Counted from the stretch's first letter, positions 1 through 5,674 are shown. The stretch is DNA of 6,066 bases from Pseudanabaenaceae cyanobacterium MP8IB2.15 (GCA_030248825.1 JARCMB010000095.1:1-6066), one strand, 5' to 3'. Numbers and translations are program-made. Notes: generated by a model not told the origin, from the letters alone.

Positions 1-1943
1 ATTCCGCAGGTGGCTGCTGGTCTGGTGAGACACTTGTGGCACTGGCTGATGGTCGTTCTTTAAGCTTTAAAGATCTTGTGGCTGAAGAAGCTCAGGGTAA
101 GGAGAATTTCTGCTACACGATTGGGCAAGATGGCAATGTTGGTATAGAGCGGATTATTAATGCCCGAATTACAAAAGCCAACGCCGTAGTTGTGAAATTA
201 ACTTTGGATAATGGCGAAGTCTTAATCTGTACCCCAGATCATCCATTTATGCTGAGGGATGGTAATTACAAGCCAGCCGCATCTCTGACTCCAGATGATT
301 CCCTTATGCCTCTATATCGTAAACTTTCCAGCAAGAGCGATCTAGGTATTACGATTGAAGGCTATGAAATGGCATGGAATCCAGGCAAGGATACTTGGAT
401 ATTTACACATCTCCTATCCGATCGATTTAGCTTGCGTCATGGGATCTATAAGCTTGCAGATGGGGATCACAGACATCACATTGATTTCAACAAACTGAAT
501 AACAATCCCAACAACATTCAGAGAATAACCTCAGAGGATCATCTAGCATTGCATCGTGCTCATGCCAAGCTGACTCTGCATCGACCTGAAGCGATCGAGA
601 AATCACGTCAAGCACGGATGAAGCCAGAGTTCCGTGCCAAGATGAGCCAAAGAATGCAATCTCCTGCAACTAGAGAAATCCTCTCGCAGCAAGCAAAAGC
701 TCAGTGGAATGACCAAAACTATAAAGACTTCATGGCTCAGAAATGGCGTGAATTTTATGATGGTAATGCCGAATATCGCGATCTCAACCGCGAAAAACTA
801 ACTAATGCTCAGCAAGAATATTGGAGCGACGACACTAATCGTCAAGCCCAATCAGAGCGAGTTCGCACCTACTTTGCCAGCAATCCTCAAGCCCGCGAGG
901 TACATTCGCAACTCGCTAAGCAACAATGGCAGGATGAAGGTCTGCGAGATTGGCGAAGTGAAAAAACTAAAGATCAGTGGACAGAGGAGTTTCGGGCTAA
1001 ACGCAAAGCCACCCTGCATCAAACCTACTATCGCAAAACGATCTCTGCCCTCAAGCAAATTGAAATTGAGCGTGGTGGTATTGACCTAGAGCAGTATCGG
1101 GTCTATCGGATTGCCACCAAAGATAAATCTCTGTTGAAGTTTGAGACATTCTGCAATCGCTATTTTCAAAATAATCAAGCCCAAGCTCTAGAAGCAGTTG
1201 CCAACTATAACCACCGTGTAGTCAAGATCGAAACTGTGGCAGAGTGCATGGATGTGTACGATATCGAAGTTCCTAACACCCATAATTTCGCGCTAGCGAG
1301 TGGTGTATTTGTGCATAACAGTGCAAAACAAGGACGCGATCGACACTATCAAGCAATCCTACCTTTGCGCGGTAAAGTTCTCAATATCGAGCGGGCGGAT
1401 GACAGTAAAATCTATAAAAACACCGAAATCCAAGCTCTAATCATGGGTTTGGGTTTGGGAATTCGTGGTGAAGAGTTTAATATCGCCCAACTGCGTTACC
1501 ACAAGATTATTCTCTTAGCTGATGCCGACGTTGACGGAGCACACATTCGCACTCTCCTGCTTACCTTCTTCTATCGCTATCAAAGAGAACTCGTCGATCA
1601 AGGATTTATCTATATTGGTTGTCCTCCATTATTTAAAGTCGAGCGCGGTCGGAGTATCCAATATTGCTACAGCGAGCGAGATCTTAAAACTCACCTTGCC
1701 ACCTTTCCTGCTAATGCTAACTACAACATCCAACGCTTCAAGGGTTTGGGTGAAATGATGCCAGTACAGCTATGGGATACCACGATGAATCCTGCCACGC
1801 GCACATTGAAGCAAATCACGATCGAAGATGCTGCTGAAGCCGATCGAATCTTCACGATCTTGATGGGTGACAAGGTTGCGCCCCGCCGTGAGTTCATTGA
1901 AACTTATGGCTCTAAACTCAACCTCACCGATCTAGATATTTAA
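1..1943 (+). CDS. gyrB: DNA gyrase subunit B, 3' part, interrupted by an in-frame intein
   Basis: GyrB is the ATPase/Toprim subunit of the A2B2 type II topoisomerase that introduces negative supercoils. The gene enters from outside the window; the reading frame starts at base 3 and gives S-A-G-G, the end of the conserved EGDSAGG motif of the Toprim domain. After removal of the intein (15-1319) the C-terminal extein is 207 residues, starting SAKQGRDRHYQAILPLRGK. It carries the metal-binding DADVDGAHI motif (about 1521-1547) and the gyrase-typical QRFKGLGEM motif near the C-terminus (about 1731-1757), and ends at TAA 1941-1943. These are standard GyrB signatures, so the product is certain. The host protein is functional only if the intein splices. 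No frameshift or stop is seen in either extein or intein. The N-terminal ATPase and transducer domains lie outside the window. Confidence 0.97.
   Translation, partial: SAGGCWSGETLVALADGRSLSFKDLVAEEAQGKENFCYTIGQDGNVGIERIINARITKANAVVVKLTLDNGEVLICTPDHPFMLRDGNYKPAASLTPDDSLMPLYRKLSSKSDLGITIEGYEMAWNPGKDTWIFTHLLSDRFSLRHGIYKLADGDHRHHIDFNKLNNNPNNIQRITSEDHLALHRAHAKLTLHRPEAIEKSRQARMKPEFRAKMSQRMQSPATREILSQQAKAQWNDQNYKDFMAQKWREFYDGNAEYRDLNREKLTNAQQEYWSDDTNRQAQSERVRTYFASNPQAREVHSQLAKQQWQDEGLRDWRSEKTKDQWTEEFRAKRKATLHQTYYRKTISALKQIEIERGGIDLEQYRVYRIATKDKSLLKFETFCNRYFQNNQAQALEAVANYNHRVVKIETVAECMDVYDIEVPNTHNFALASGVFVHNSAKQGRDRHYQAILPLRGKVLNIERADDSKIYKNTEIQALIMGLGLGIRGEEFNIAQLRYHKIILLADADVDGAHIRTLLLTFFYRYQRELVDQGFIYIGCPPLFKVERGRSIQYCYSERDLKTHLATFPANANYNIQRFKGLGEMMPVQLWDTTMNPATRTLKQITIEDAAEADRIFTILMGDKVAPRREFIETYGSKLNLTDLDI
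15..1319 (+). mobile_element. GyrB intein (435 aa) with HNH homing endonuclease
   Basis: An in-frame protein-splicing element is inserted between SAGG and SAKQGRD of GyrB. It starts with Cys1 (block A, CWSGETLVALADGR) and has block B TPDHPF with Thr73 and His76. It ends with block F (MDVYDIEVPNTHNFA) and block G (GVFVHN), followed by Ser+1 of the C-extein. All residues expected for splicing (Cys1, block B Thr/His, penultimate His434, terminal Asn435, Ser+1) are present, so splicing competence is likely. Between blocks B and F lies a roughly 300-residue endonuclease insertion of the HNH type, not LAGLIDADG. From memory, the Synechocystis 6803 GyrB intein is of similar length and occupies the same gene; I could not check this. 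Insertion next to the catalytic Toprim residues is typical of inteins, because a conserved target makes loss costly. Confidence 0.96.
456..1019 (+). other. HNH endonuclease core plus modular repeat array inside the intein
   Basis: The HNH core lies at intein residues about 148-182. It contains DHRHHIDFNKLNNNP and, after a short spacer, EDHLALH, giving the His-His, Asn and two C-terminal His residues expected for metal binding and catalysis (His154/155, Asn162-164, His176, His180). From about residue 190 to 335 follow roughly nine short units spaced 13 to 22 residues apart. They share the pattern Arg, three or four residues, Ser/Ala, three residues, Lys, then Gln-Trp or an aromatic (for example SQQAKAQW, SQLAKQQW, SEKTKDQW). 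The pattern resembles the NUMOD-type modular DNA-binding motifs found next to HNH and GIY-YIG homing nucleases, which extend along the target DNA. The assignment to a particular NUMOD family is inference; the repeats themselves are visible. A further segment around ALEAVANYNHRVV leads back into the splicing domain. Confidence 0.8.
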
Positions 1944-1968
1944 CTAGATACTTATCAATTGGGCTTGA

Positions 1969-1996
1969 CAGGCTTTGCGGCCAGTCAACAAGCCTG
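1969..1996. repeat. Inverted repeat downstream of gyrB
   Basis: CAGGCTT (1969-1975) and AAGCCTG (1990-1996) are perfect 7-bp inverted repeats with a 14-base loop, 25 bases after the gyrB stop. No T-run follows, so it is at best a weak or factor-assisted transcription end. It could also be chance. Confidence 0.35.
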
Positions 1997-1998
1997 AT

Positions 1999-2007
1999 TG
2001 CTATGAT
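1999..2007 (+). promoter_or_regulatory. Candidate extended -10 promoter of grxC
   Basis: TGCTATGAT is a TGn extended -10 with a five-of-six match to TATAAT, about 53 bases before the grxC start codon. There is no good -35 at 16-18 bases; TTGACA at 1965-1970 is 31 bases away and too far to pair with it. A separate promoter for grxC would fit the 116-base gap after gyrB, but this is a pattern match only. Confidence 0.35.
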
Positions 2008-2012
2008 TGATA

Positions 2013-2026
2013 TCAGCGATCGCTGA
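2013..2026. repeat. HIP1 octamer within a 14-bp palindrome
   Basis: The full HIP1 sequence GCGATCGC lies at 2016-2023, extended to the perfect palindrome TCAGCGATCGCTGA, in the leader of grxC. It is the only complete HIP1 site in the window, among 19 copies of its core CGATCG. HIP1 is a well-known highly iterated palindrome of many cyanobacterial genomes; its function is not settled. Confidence 0.9.
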
Positions 2027-2059
2027 CAAGTTTTAACCGCTAATTATTCTAAGGTTGTT

Positions 2060-2323
2060 ATGGCAAAAGTTGAGATTTATTCCTGGCGATTCTGTCCTTT
2101 TTGCATTCGAGCAAAGCGATTGTTAGACAAAAAAGGTGTGCAGTATATCGACCATTCGATCGATGGTGACGAGATTGCCCGTGATGCCATGGTTGACAGG
2201 GGTTCGGACGGAAAACGGTCAGTGCCGCAAGTCTTTATCAACGATCGCCATATTGGTGGCTGTGATGATTTACATTCACTCGATGCTGAAGGCAAACTCG
2301 ATCTCCTCCTAGCTGAAGCCTAA
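2060..2323 (+). CDS. grxC: Glutaredoxin (dithiol, CPFC active site)
   Basis: A small thiol-disulfide oxidoreductase that uses glutathione to reduce protein disulfides and glutathione mixed disulfides in the cytosol. The 87-residue protein is full length for the class I (Grx3-type) family. It has the active-site Cys12-Pro-Phe-Cys15 after the first beta strand, the cis-proline motif SVPQVFIND (Pro56), and the glutathione-binding GGCDD turn (66-70). The active site is CPFC instead of the more common CPYC, a conservative change seen in cyanobacterial glutaredoxins. The ATG at 2060 is preceded by AAGG at 2051-2054 with a five-base gap, which supports this start. It follows gyrB by 116 bases on the same strand and converges with the SPFH gene, so it is probably expressed alone or as read-through from gyrB. 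A third cysteine, Cys68, sits in the GGCDD turn. Confidence 0.95.
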   Translation: MAKVEIYSWRFCPFCIRAKRLLDKKGVQYIDHSIDGDEIARDAMVDRGSDGKRSVPQVFINDRHIGGCDDLHSLDAEGKLDLLLAEA

Positions 2324-2328
2324 AACTT

Positions 2329-2347
2329 TCTAGCATTTATCGCTAGA
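2329..2347. terminator. Small hairpin between convergent grxC and SPFH genes
   Basis: TCTAGC (2329-2334) and GCTAGA (2342-2347) form a 6-bp stem with a 7-base loop in the 19-base gap between the two convergent stop codons; the right arm covers the SPFH stop codon. On the minus strand it is followed by a short TTTT, so it may end the SPFH transcript. The stem is short and the T-tract poor, so this is a weak candidate. Confidence 0.35.
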
Positions 2348-3368
2348 CCCGATCTTTGTCATCTGGAGCAGTCAGCCCAATGATATCGATCGGCTTAGTA
2401 TACTTCTCGGTTGGAAGAGAAACCTTGCCACTGGCACTATATGGAAGCTGATTGGGTTGCTGACTTGGATTAGAGTCTGGCGTATTTTGTCCAGCCATCG
2501 ACAACAGCGATTGCACCATCCCAGGTACAGAATTTGGGTCCATAAATAAAACTTTAGAACTGGGACTTTCGCCAATGGTTTTGCCCATCTCCATATAGTT
2601 ATTTGCTAGTAAAAATTGCATCGCTTTTTGATGGTTTTCGCCTTTAGCCAGAGTTGCAGCAATATGTTCGATCGCTTGAGTATAGGCTTCTGCTTGTAAA
2701 AGTTGGATTTTTTTCGCTGCCTCTGCTCTCATAATCTCAGATGTCGTATCGCCTTCAGCACGATTCACCTTTGACTTCATCTCACCTTCAGATTGCAAGA
2801 TTATAGCTCGTCTTTCTCGCTCGGCTGAGACTTGCTTTTCCATCGACAGTCTAACTGTGTCCTGAAACTTAATGTCTTGGATTTCCACTCTCGTAACCTT
2901 AATGCCCCATTGCCCCGTTACCTTATCAAGTTCCGACAAAATCGAGTCACTAATGTGCGATCGAGAGGAAGATGTATGGTCTAAATCTAATTTCCCCACC
3001 TCAGATCGAATTGCACCTTTAATCAGGTCACTGACGGCTTTATCGACATTCGTAACATCATAGGTGGCTTTACCAAGGTCGGTAATGTAGGAGTAATACA
3101 CCGCATCAACTTCAATTTGCACATTATCTGTAGTGATGCAAGACTGAGGGTCGATGTCTGTGGTGATTTCGGCGATCGTTCGCTCTGGCTTCATTTGATC
3201 CACAATTGGCACAATAAAATTAACTCCAGGCTTGAGAATTTTATGTCTTCGCCCCAGCCGTTCAACTAGAGCTTGTTTGTCTGGCCCAATGATTTTGACT
3301 GACTGACTGAGATAGCCGCCCGTAAGTAAAACAAAAATGCTTAAAGTTCCGATCAGAATAGGCTCCAT
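2343..3368 (-). CDS. SPFH/stomatin-like (paraslipin-type) membrane-anchored protein
   Basis: A 341-residue member of the SPFH (stomatin, prohibitin, flotillin, HflK/C) superfamily. These proteins form large oligomeric rings or cages on membranes and are linked to membrane organisation and protease control. The N-terminus has one hydrophobic anchor (about residues 3-20, ILIGTLSIFVLLTGGYL). Next comes the SPFH core (about 24-170), with DKQALVERLG and the KPGVNFIVPIVDQM segment typical of QmcA/paraslipin proteins. A charged Ala/Glu-rich coiled coil follows (about 176-235), then a conserved-looking C-terminal helix region and a Pro/Ser/Gln-rich tail. Start choice: a TTG seven codons upstream (3387-3389) keeps the frame open, but the Shine-Dalgarno AGAGGAG lies inside that extension, nine bases before the ATG at 3366-3368, so I take the ATG. 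The HAD gene is 87 bases upstream on the same strand; co-transcription is possible. The exact subfamily role is unknown. Confidence 0.92.
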   Translation of the reverse strand: MEPILIGTLSIFVLLTGGYLSQSVKIIGPDKQALVERLGRRHKILKPGVNFIVPIVDQMKPERTIAEITTDIDPQSCITTDNVQIEVDAVYYSYITDLGKATYDVTNVDKAVSDLIKGAIRSEVGKLDLDHTSSSRSHISDSILSELDKVTGQWGIKVTRVEIQDIKFQDTVRLSMEKQVSAERERRAIILQSEGEMKSKVNRAEGDTTSEIMRAEAAKKIQLLQAEAYTQAIEHIAATLAKGENHQKAMQFLLANNYMEMGKTIGESPSSKVLFMDPNSVPGMVQSLLSMAGQNTPDSNPSQQPNQLPYSASGKVSLPTEKYTKPIDIIGLTAPDDKDRV

Positions 3369-3377
3369 ATGGCACCG

Positions 3378-3384
3378 CTCCTCT
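3378..3384 (-). promoter_or_regulatory. Ribosome binding site deciding the SPFH start
   Basis: Read on the minus strand, AGAGGAG is a strong Shine-Dalgarno match nine bases before the ATG at 3366-3368. It rules against the upstream TTG at 3387-3389 as start. Its 5' end overlaps the last unit of the tandem repeat at 3383-3404. Confidence 0.75.
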
Positions 3385-3404
3385 ACCAATAACTACCAAT
3401 AACT
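3383..3404. repeat. Perfect 10-bp tandem direct repeat in the SPFH leader
   Basis: On the plus strand CTACCAATAA occurs twice back to back (3383-3392, 3393-3402), followed by CT, giving 22 bases with period 10. On the sense (minus) strand of the SPFH gene it reads as two copies of TTATTGGTAG ending at the Shine-Dalgarno sequence. The spacing is close to one DNA helical turn. Confidence 0.85.
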
Positions 3405-3405
3405 C

Positions 3406-3449
3406 AATCCGACCTGAGCAAGTAAATTACTACTCTGCCCGTTCGGATT
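3406..3449. repeat. Long-loop inverted repeat between HAD and SPFH genes
   Basis: AATCCGA (3406-3412) and TCGGATT (3443-3449) are perfect 7-bp inverted repeats with a 30-base loop in the gap between the HAD stop codon and the SPFH start. There is no T-tract, so it does not look like an intrinsic terminator. Its role, if any, is unknown. Confidence 0.3.
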
Positions 3450-3455
3450 CACCGC

Positions 3456-4208
3456 TTAGAATATACTCTCATTTTCAATCAGTTCTGGGGTTAATGCCAA
3501 AATTGTGGTCAATACTAGCTTTGCCCCATGCGATTTCATCATCTCGCTATACGCTGTGTGCTGTTCGGGTTTGATGTGCGGCGGGATCACACCCACACCA
3601 ATATATTGTCGATCGAGATCGATCTGAGCTGCTTTTTGTACCGTCATCATGTCAGCAACCGTATCACCAACATAAATAACTTGCGGTTTATGCCCCAACA
3701 ACTTGGATACCATGATCAACCCAGTTGGATCGGGCTTCCCAGGTGCATCTTCCATCGCCACCAGCACAGGTGACTCTAGCCCCAACCGACTAAGCACATA
3801 AGTCGCAGAACCGCGTGTCGCCCCACTAAAAAAGCCCCAAGTCAGACCAGATGCCGTCAGAGCTTGGAAATATGCTGGCGTGGCAATCAAAGGCTCCTGA
3901 GAAATATATCCCGTCCAGTTGTCGCCGCGATATCGACCCTGAAAAAACTCCACGATCGAGGCGTAATCTGTTCGATCGGCTTCACCATAGCTAGCAAAGT
4001 AGCGCTTGATCAATTCCTGTGAAGCTTCCCAATCGTTATTCCACAGTCCTTCTGACTTCAGCAAATCAATCCGATCGTGGTCGGGACGATACTGTCCTAG
4101 GGTAAAATGCTCAACCGTATCAGCAAGGGCCCGATGATAAGAATCAGAAACATCTCTGATTACACCATCAATATCTAAAACTAATTCGACTGTTGATAGG
4201 TCTATCAT
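3456..4208 (-). CDS. HAD-superfamily (subfamily IA) hydrolase, TIGR01548-like
   Basis: A 250-residue haloacid dehalogenase-type protein, most probably a small-molecule phosphatase acting through an aspartyl-phosphate intermediate. All four HAD motifs are visible. Motif I is LDIDGVIRD, with nucleophile Asp12 and acid/base Asp14. Motif II is FFSGAT (Ser128). Motif III is the Lys158 of PGKPDP, and motif IV is VGDTVADMM (Asp182, Asp186). The roughly 100-residue insert between motifs I and II is the alpha-helical cap expected of subfamily IA. The pattern best fits the small family I remember as TIGR01548 (HAD-SF-IA-hyp1), found in cyanobacteria, some archaea and fused to imidazoleglycerol-phosphate dehydratase in oomycetes; this is recalled, not searched. 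The substrate is unknown. The ATG at 4206-4208 has no clear Shine-Dalgarno sequence. It is divergent from ycf65 and lies upstream of the SPFH gene on the same strand. Confidence 0.9.
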   Translation of the reverse strand: MIDLSTVELVLDIDGVIRDVSDSYHRALADTVEHFTLGQYRPDHDRIDLLKSEGLWNNDWEASQELIKRYFASYGEADRTDYASIVEFFQGRYRGDNWTGYISQEPLIATPAYFQALTASGLTWGFFSGATRGSATYVLSRLGLESPVLVAMEDAPGKPDPTGLIMVSKLLGHKPQVIYVGDTVADMMTVQKAAQIDLDRQYIGVGVIPPHIKPEQHTAYSEMMKSHGAKLVLTTILALTPELIENESIF

Positions 4209-4255
4209 GCTACTGTTAAAGATCGCAATCTAATTTATGGTGTAAGTAAGTTCCT
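4209..4255. promoter_or_regulatory. Compact divergent intergenic region (HAD / ycf65)
   Basis: Only 47 bases separate the start codons of two divergent genes, so at least one promoter must overlap coding sequence or the two must overlap each other. TAATTT at 4231-4236 is a possible weak -10 for ycf65, with no convincing -35. Neither start codon has a good Shine-Dalgarno sequence here. The exact promoter positions cannot be read from the sequence. Confidence 0.3.
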
Positions 4256-4567
4256 ATGGAGGCAAGTTTGACCCAGTTTATTCTCAAGATTCTTTGGCTA
4301 GAAGAAAATGTAGCCCTAGCAGTTGATCAGGTCGTAGGCAAGGGTAATAGCCCATTGACGAAGTATTTCTTCTGGCCCCGCGACGATGCCTGGGATCAAC
4401 TCAAAACTGAAATGGAATCCAAGCCTTGGATTGCAGATCAAGAGCGGATCGAAATCCTCAACAAAGCAACTGAGGTGATCAACTACTGGCAAGAAGGTGG
4501 TAAACGCCGCCCCATGGCTGAAGCTCAGGTTAAGTTTCCTGATGTTGTATTTACTGGTAGCGCCTGA
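4256..4567 (+). CDS. ycf65: PSRP-3/Ycf65 family 30S ribosomal protein
   Basis: A 103-residue protein recognised as PSRP-3 (Ycf65), a small-subunit ribosomal protein specific to cyanobacteria and plastids and absent from most other bacteria. The diagnostic segments are FILKILWLEENVALAVDQVV, then SPLTKYFFWPRDDAWDQLK and ILNKATEVINYWQ; together they cover most of the family domain (about residues 7-82). The C-terminal tail (about 83-103) is more variable. The length fits cyanobacterial members. In the plastid ribosome PSRP-3 sits on the 30S subunit and is thought to support translation; its exact role is not settled. The ATG at 4256 is the first in frame and directly precedes the conserved domain. 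The gene is followed at once by two hairpins, the second with a T-rich tail, so it is probably transcribed alone. Confidence 0.95.
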   Translation: MEASLTQFILKILWLEENVALAVDQVVGKGNSPLTKYFFWPRDDAWDQLKTEMESKPWIADQERIEILNKATEVINYWQEGGKRRPMAEAQVKFPDVVFTGSA

Positions 4568-4589
4568 TATATCAAATATTAATATCAGG
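4563..4589. repeat. Hairpin over the ycf65 stop codon
   Basis: CCTGATAT (4563-4570) and ATATCAGG (4582-4589) are perfect 8-bp inverted repeats with an 11-base AT-rich loop. The left arm contains the ycf65 TGA stop. The next hairpin starts at the adjoining base, 4590. Confidence 0.6.
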
Positions 4590-4638
4590 GCGGGTTTGGC
4601 TAGGCTTTTTGCTCAAGCTAAACCCGCTTTTGATTTTG
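4590..4638 (+). terminator. Rho-independent terminator of ycf65
   Basis: The stem GCGGGTTTGGCT (4590-4601) pairs with AGCTAAACCCGC (4616-4627), 12 bp with one G-U pair, and a 14-base loop. It is followed by CTTTTGATTTTG. This is a good intrinsic terminator for the plus strand. On the minus strand no T-run follows, so it would end the convergent kinase transcript only weakly, if at all. Confidence 0.85.
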
Positions 4639-4656
4639 TAAAATTTTAGTATTATT

Positions 4657-5610
4657 TTATACTCTCCGATAATCGGGCTGAGTAGCTTTGATCATGTGAT
4701 AAGCAATCAATAGCTGTGTAATCGCCAAAGGATAGCTCATCAGCATTTCTCCCGTTGTACCGATGATGCCACCAATGTTAGGGTTAACGGTTCGATCGCA
4801 AAACGGTCTCAACAAAGGCATTTCATCACAGAACACTTGCTCTAATTGCTGTACTTGCTCCTCAGTCGCATGGCTATCGATTTCTAGCACATCTACAGGT
4901 TTACCCATATCTCGGTCTAACTCTAGCCTCACCGCTGGTCGATCGCCACTACTACTGCGCTCTAAAATATGAATCAGATCGGGGTGCGGGATCGTTGGTC
5001 GCATCACCAGCCTGACATTGAGATGCAGGTTGTCGGTTTCAGGGTTGCTCTCTTGAGGCGGGTAGAAAGTTACAACTAGATCGGCTGCCAACCTCTGCGG
5101 GCGAATAAATTGCTCGGAATCTGGCTCGCGCTTGGTCATTTCATCTAGTACCTGCGCTTCGGTATAACCACGCTTGATCGTATCGCGTTTAACTTTCCAC
5201 TTGGTGCGTAAACTCTCTGGTGGCGCAAGATAAACCTTGACATCATAACAATCTCTGGCTCCGCGTGTGGCATAGCCTAGCAAACCTTCGACAATCACAA
5301 AATTTGCTGGCTTGATGTACTGTGGCGGATCGAAAGTCCCAGTTTTATGGTTGTAAATCGGCTTGAGGATCGGCTGCCCTGTACGGAGCAAACCCAAGTG
5401 CTGTTGAATGATATCGAGATAGTTGCAATCGGGATGCAAGGCAGTAATGCCAATCTCAGCTCTCTGTTTTCGATCGTAACGATGATAGTCATCTGTACAG
5501 ATCGTTGTGACGTTCTCCTGACCCAATACCTGTGCAATTCCTCGCGTCAGTGTCGTTTTTCCTGCGGCGCTATCACCGACGATGCCAAGAACAATGGGAC
5601 GATGAGGCAT
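4657..5610 (-). CDS. Phosphoribulokinase/uridine kinase-family protein, PRK paralogue
   Basis: A 317-residue P-loop kinase homologous to class II phosphoribulokinase, the Calvin-cycle enzyme that makes ribulose 1,5-bisphosphate. The Walker A is GDSAAGKTT (12-20). The catalytic/substrate region CTDDYHRYDRKQR (38-50) and the downstream ITALHPDCNYLD (55-66), KPIYNHKTGTFDPP (83-96), FVIVEGL (104-110) and KRDTIKRGYT (141-150) motifs all match the PRK pattern. It is probably not the main Calvin-cycle enzyme: that has DSGCGKST, whereas here the regulatory Cys16 is Ala16, and the C-terminal third (about 185-317) does not look like the canonical one as I remember it. The partner cysteine (spinach Cys55) is kept as Cys38. 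Phosphorylation of a pentose or nucleoside substrate is inferred; the true substrate is unknown. The start ATG (5608-5610) has AGGA six bases upstream. It converges with ycf65 and lies downstream of psbC but after a strong terminator. Confidence 0.88.
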   Translation of the reverse strand: MPHRPIVLGIVGDSAAGKTTLTRGIAQVLGQENVTTICTDDYHRYDRKQRAEIGITALHPDCNYLDIIQQHLGLLRTGQPILKPIYNHKTGTFDPPQYIKPANFVIVEGLLGYATRGARDCYDVKVYLAPPESLRTKWKVKRDTIKRGYTEAQVLDEMTKREPDSEQFIRPQRLAADLVVTFYPPQESNPETDNLHLNVRLVMRPTIPHPDLIHILERSSSGDRPAVRLELDRDMGKPVDVLEIDSHATEEQVQQLEQVFCDEMPLLRPFCDRTVNPNIGGIIGTTGEMLMSYPLAITQLLIAYHMIKATQPDYRRV

Positions 5611-5616
5611 GGCTTT

Positions 5617-5620
5617 TCCT
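5617..5620 (-). promoter_or_regulatory. Ribosome binding site of the PRK-like gene
   Basis: AGGA on the minus strand, six bases before the ATG at 5608-5610, within the A-rich stretch AAGGAAAAGCC. It supports the chosen start. Confidence 0.65.
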
Positions 5621-5633
5621 TAATTAGTCTTTA

Positions 5634-5639
5634 ACTATA
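5634..5639 (-). promoter_or_regulatory. Candidate -10 of the PRK-like gene
   Basis: TATAGT on the minus strand, 23 bases before the start codon and downstream of the psbC terminator, where a promoter for this gene is expected. No good -35 lies at the usual distance, so confidence is low. Confidence 0.3.
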
Positions 5640-5674
5640 AGCCTTACATTTTAGGTAAAAGTGGTAACTGGGGC

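Noticed and set aside
805..1089. Open frames on both strands within the intein (plus 805-1089, minus 852-1058)
   Set aside because: They lie inside the well-supported intein frame, have no recognisable domain and no ribosome binding site that I can see.
36..1943. A free-standing gene starting at GTG 36
   Set aside because: The GTG is residue 8 of the intein; the frame is open to the window start and reads the GyrB motif S-A-G-G before the intein Cys1.
1965..1970. TTGACA as a -35 box for grxC
   Set aside because: The only good -10, TATGAT at 2002-2007, is 31 bases away; at 17 bases there is only ACAAGC, which is not a -10.
3366..3389. TTG start at 3387-3389 adding seven residues to the SPFH protein
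   Set aside because: The Shine-Dalgarno AGAGGAG would then be inside the coding region, and the extension is hydrophilic before the membrane anchor; the ATG at 3366-3368 is correctly spaced.
4657..5610. The main Calvin-cycle phosphoribulokinase
   Set aside because: The P-loop lacks the DSGCGKST form with Cys16 and the C-terminal region is different, so a paralogue is more likely.
5295..5634. Overlapping open frames in the PRK-like gene (minus 5295-5537, plus 5347-5634)
   Set aside because: They are out-of-frame or antisense to a protein with a complete set of kinase motifs and show no domain of their own.
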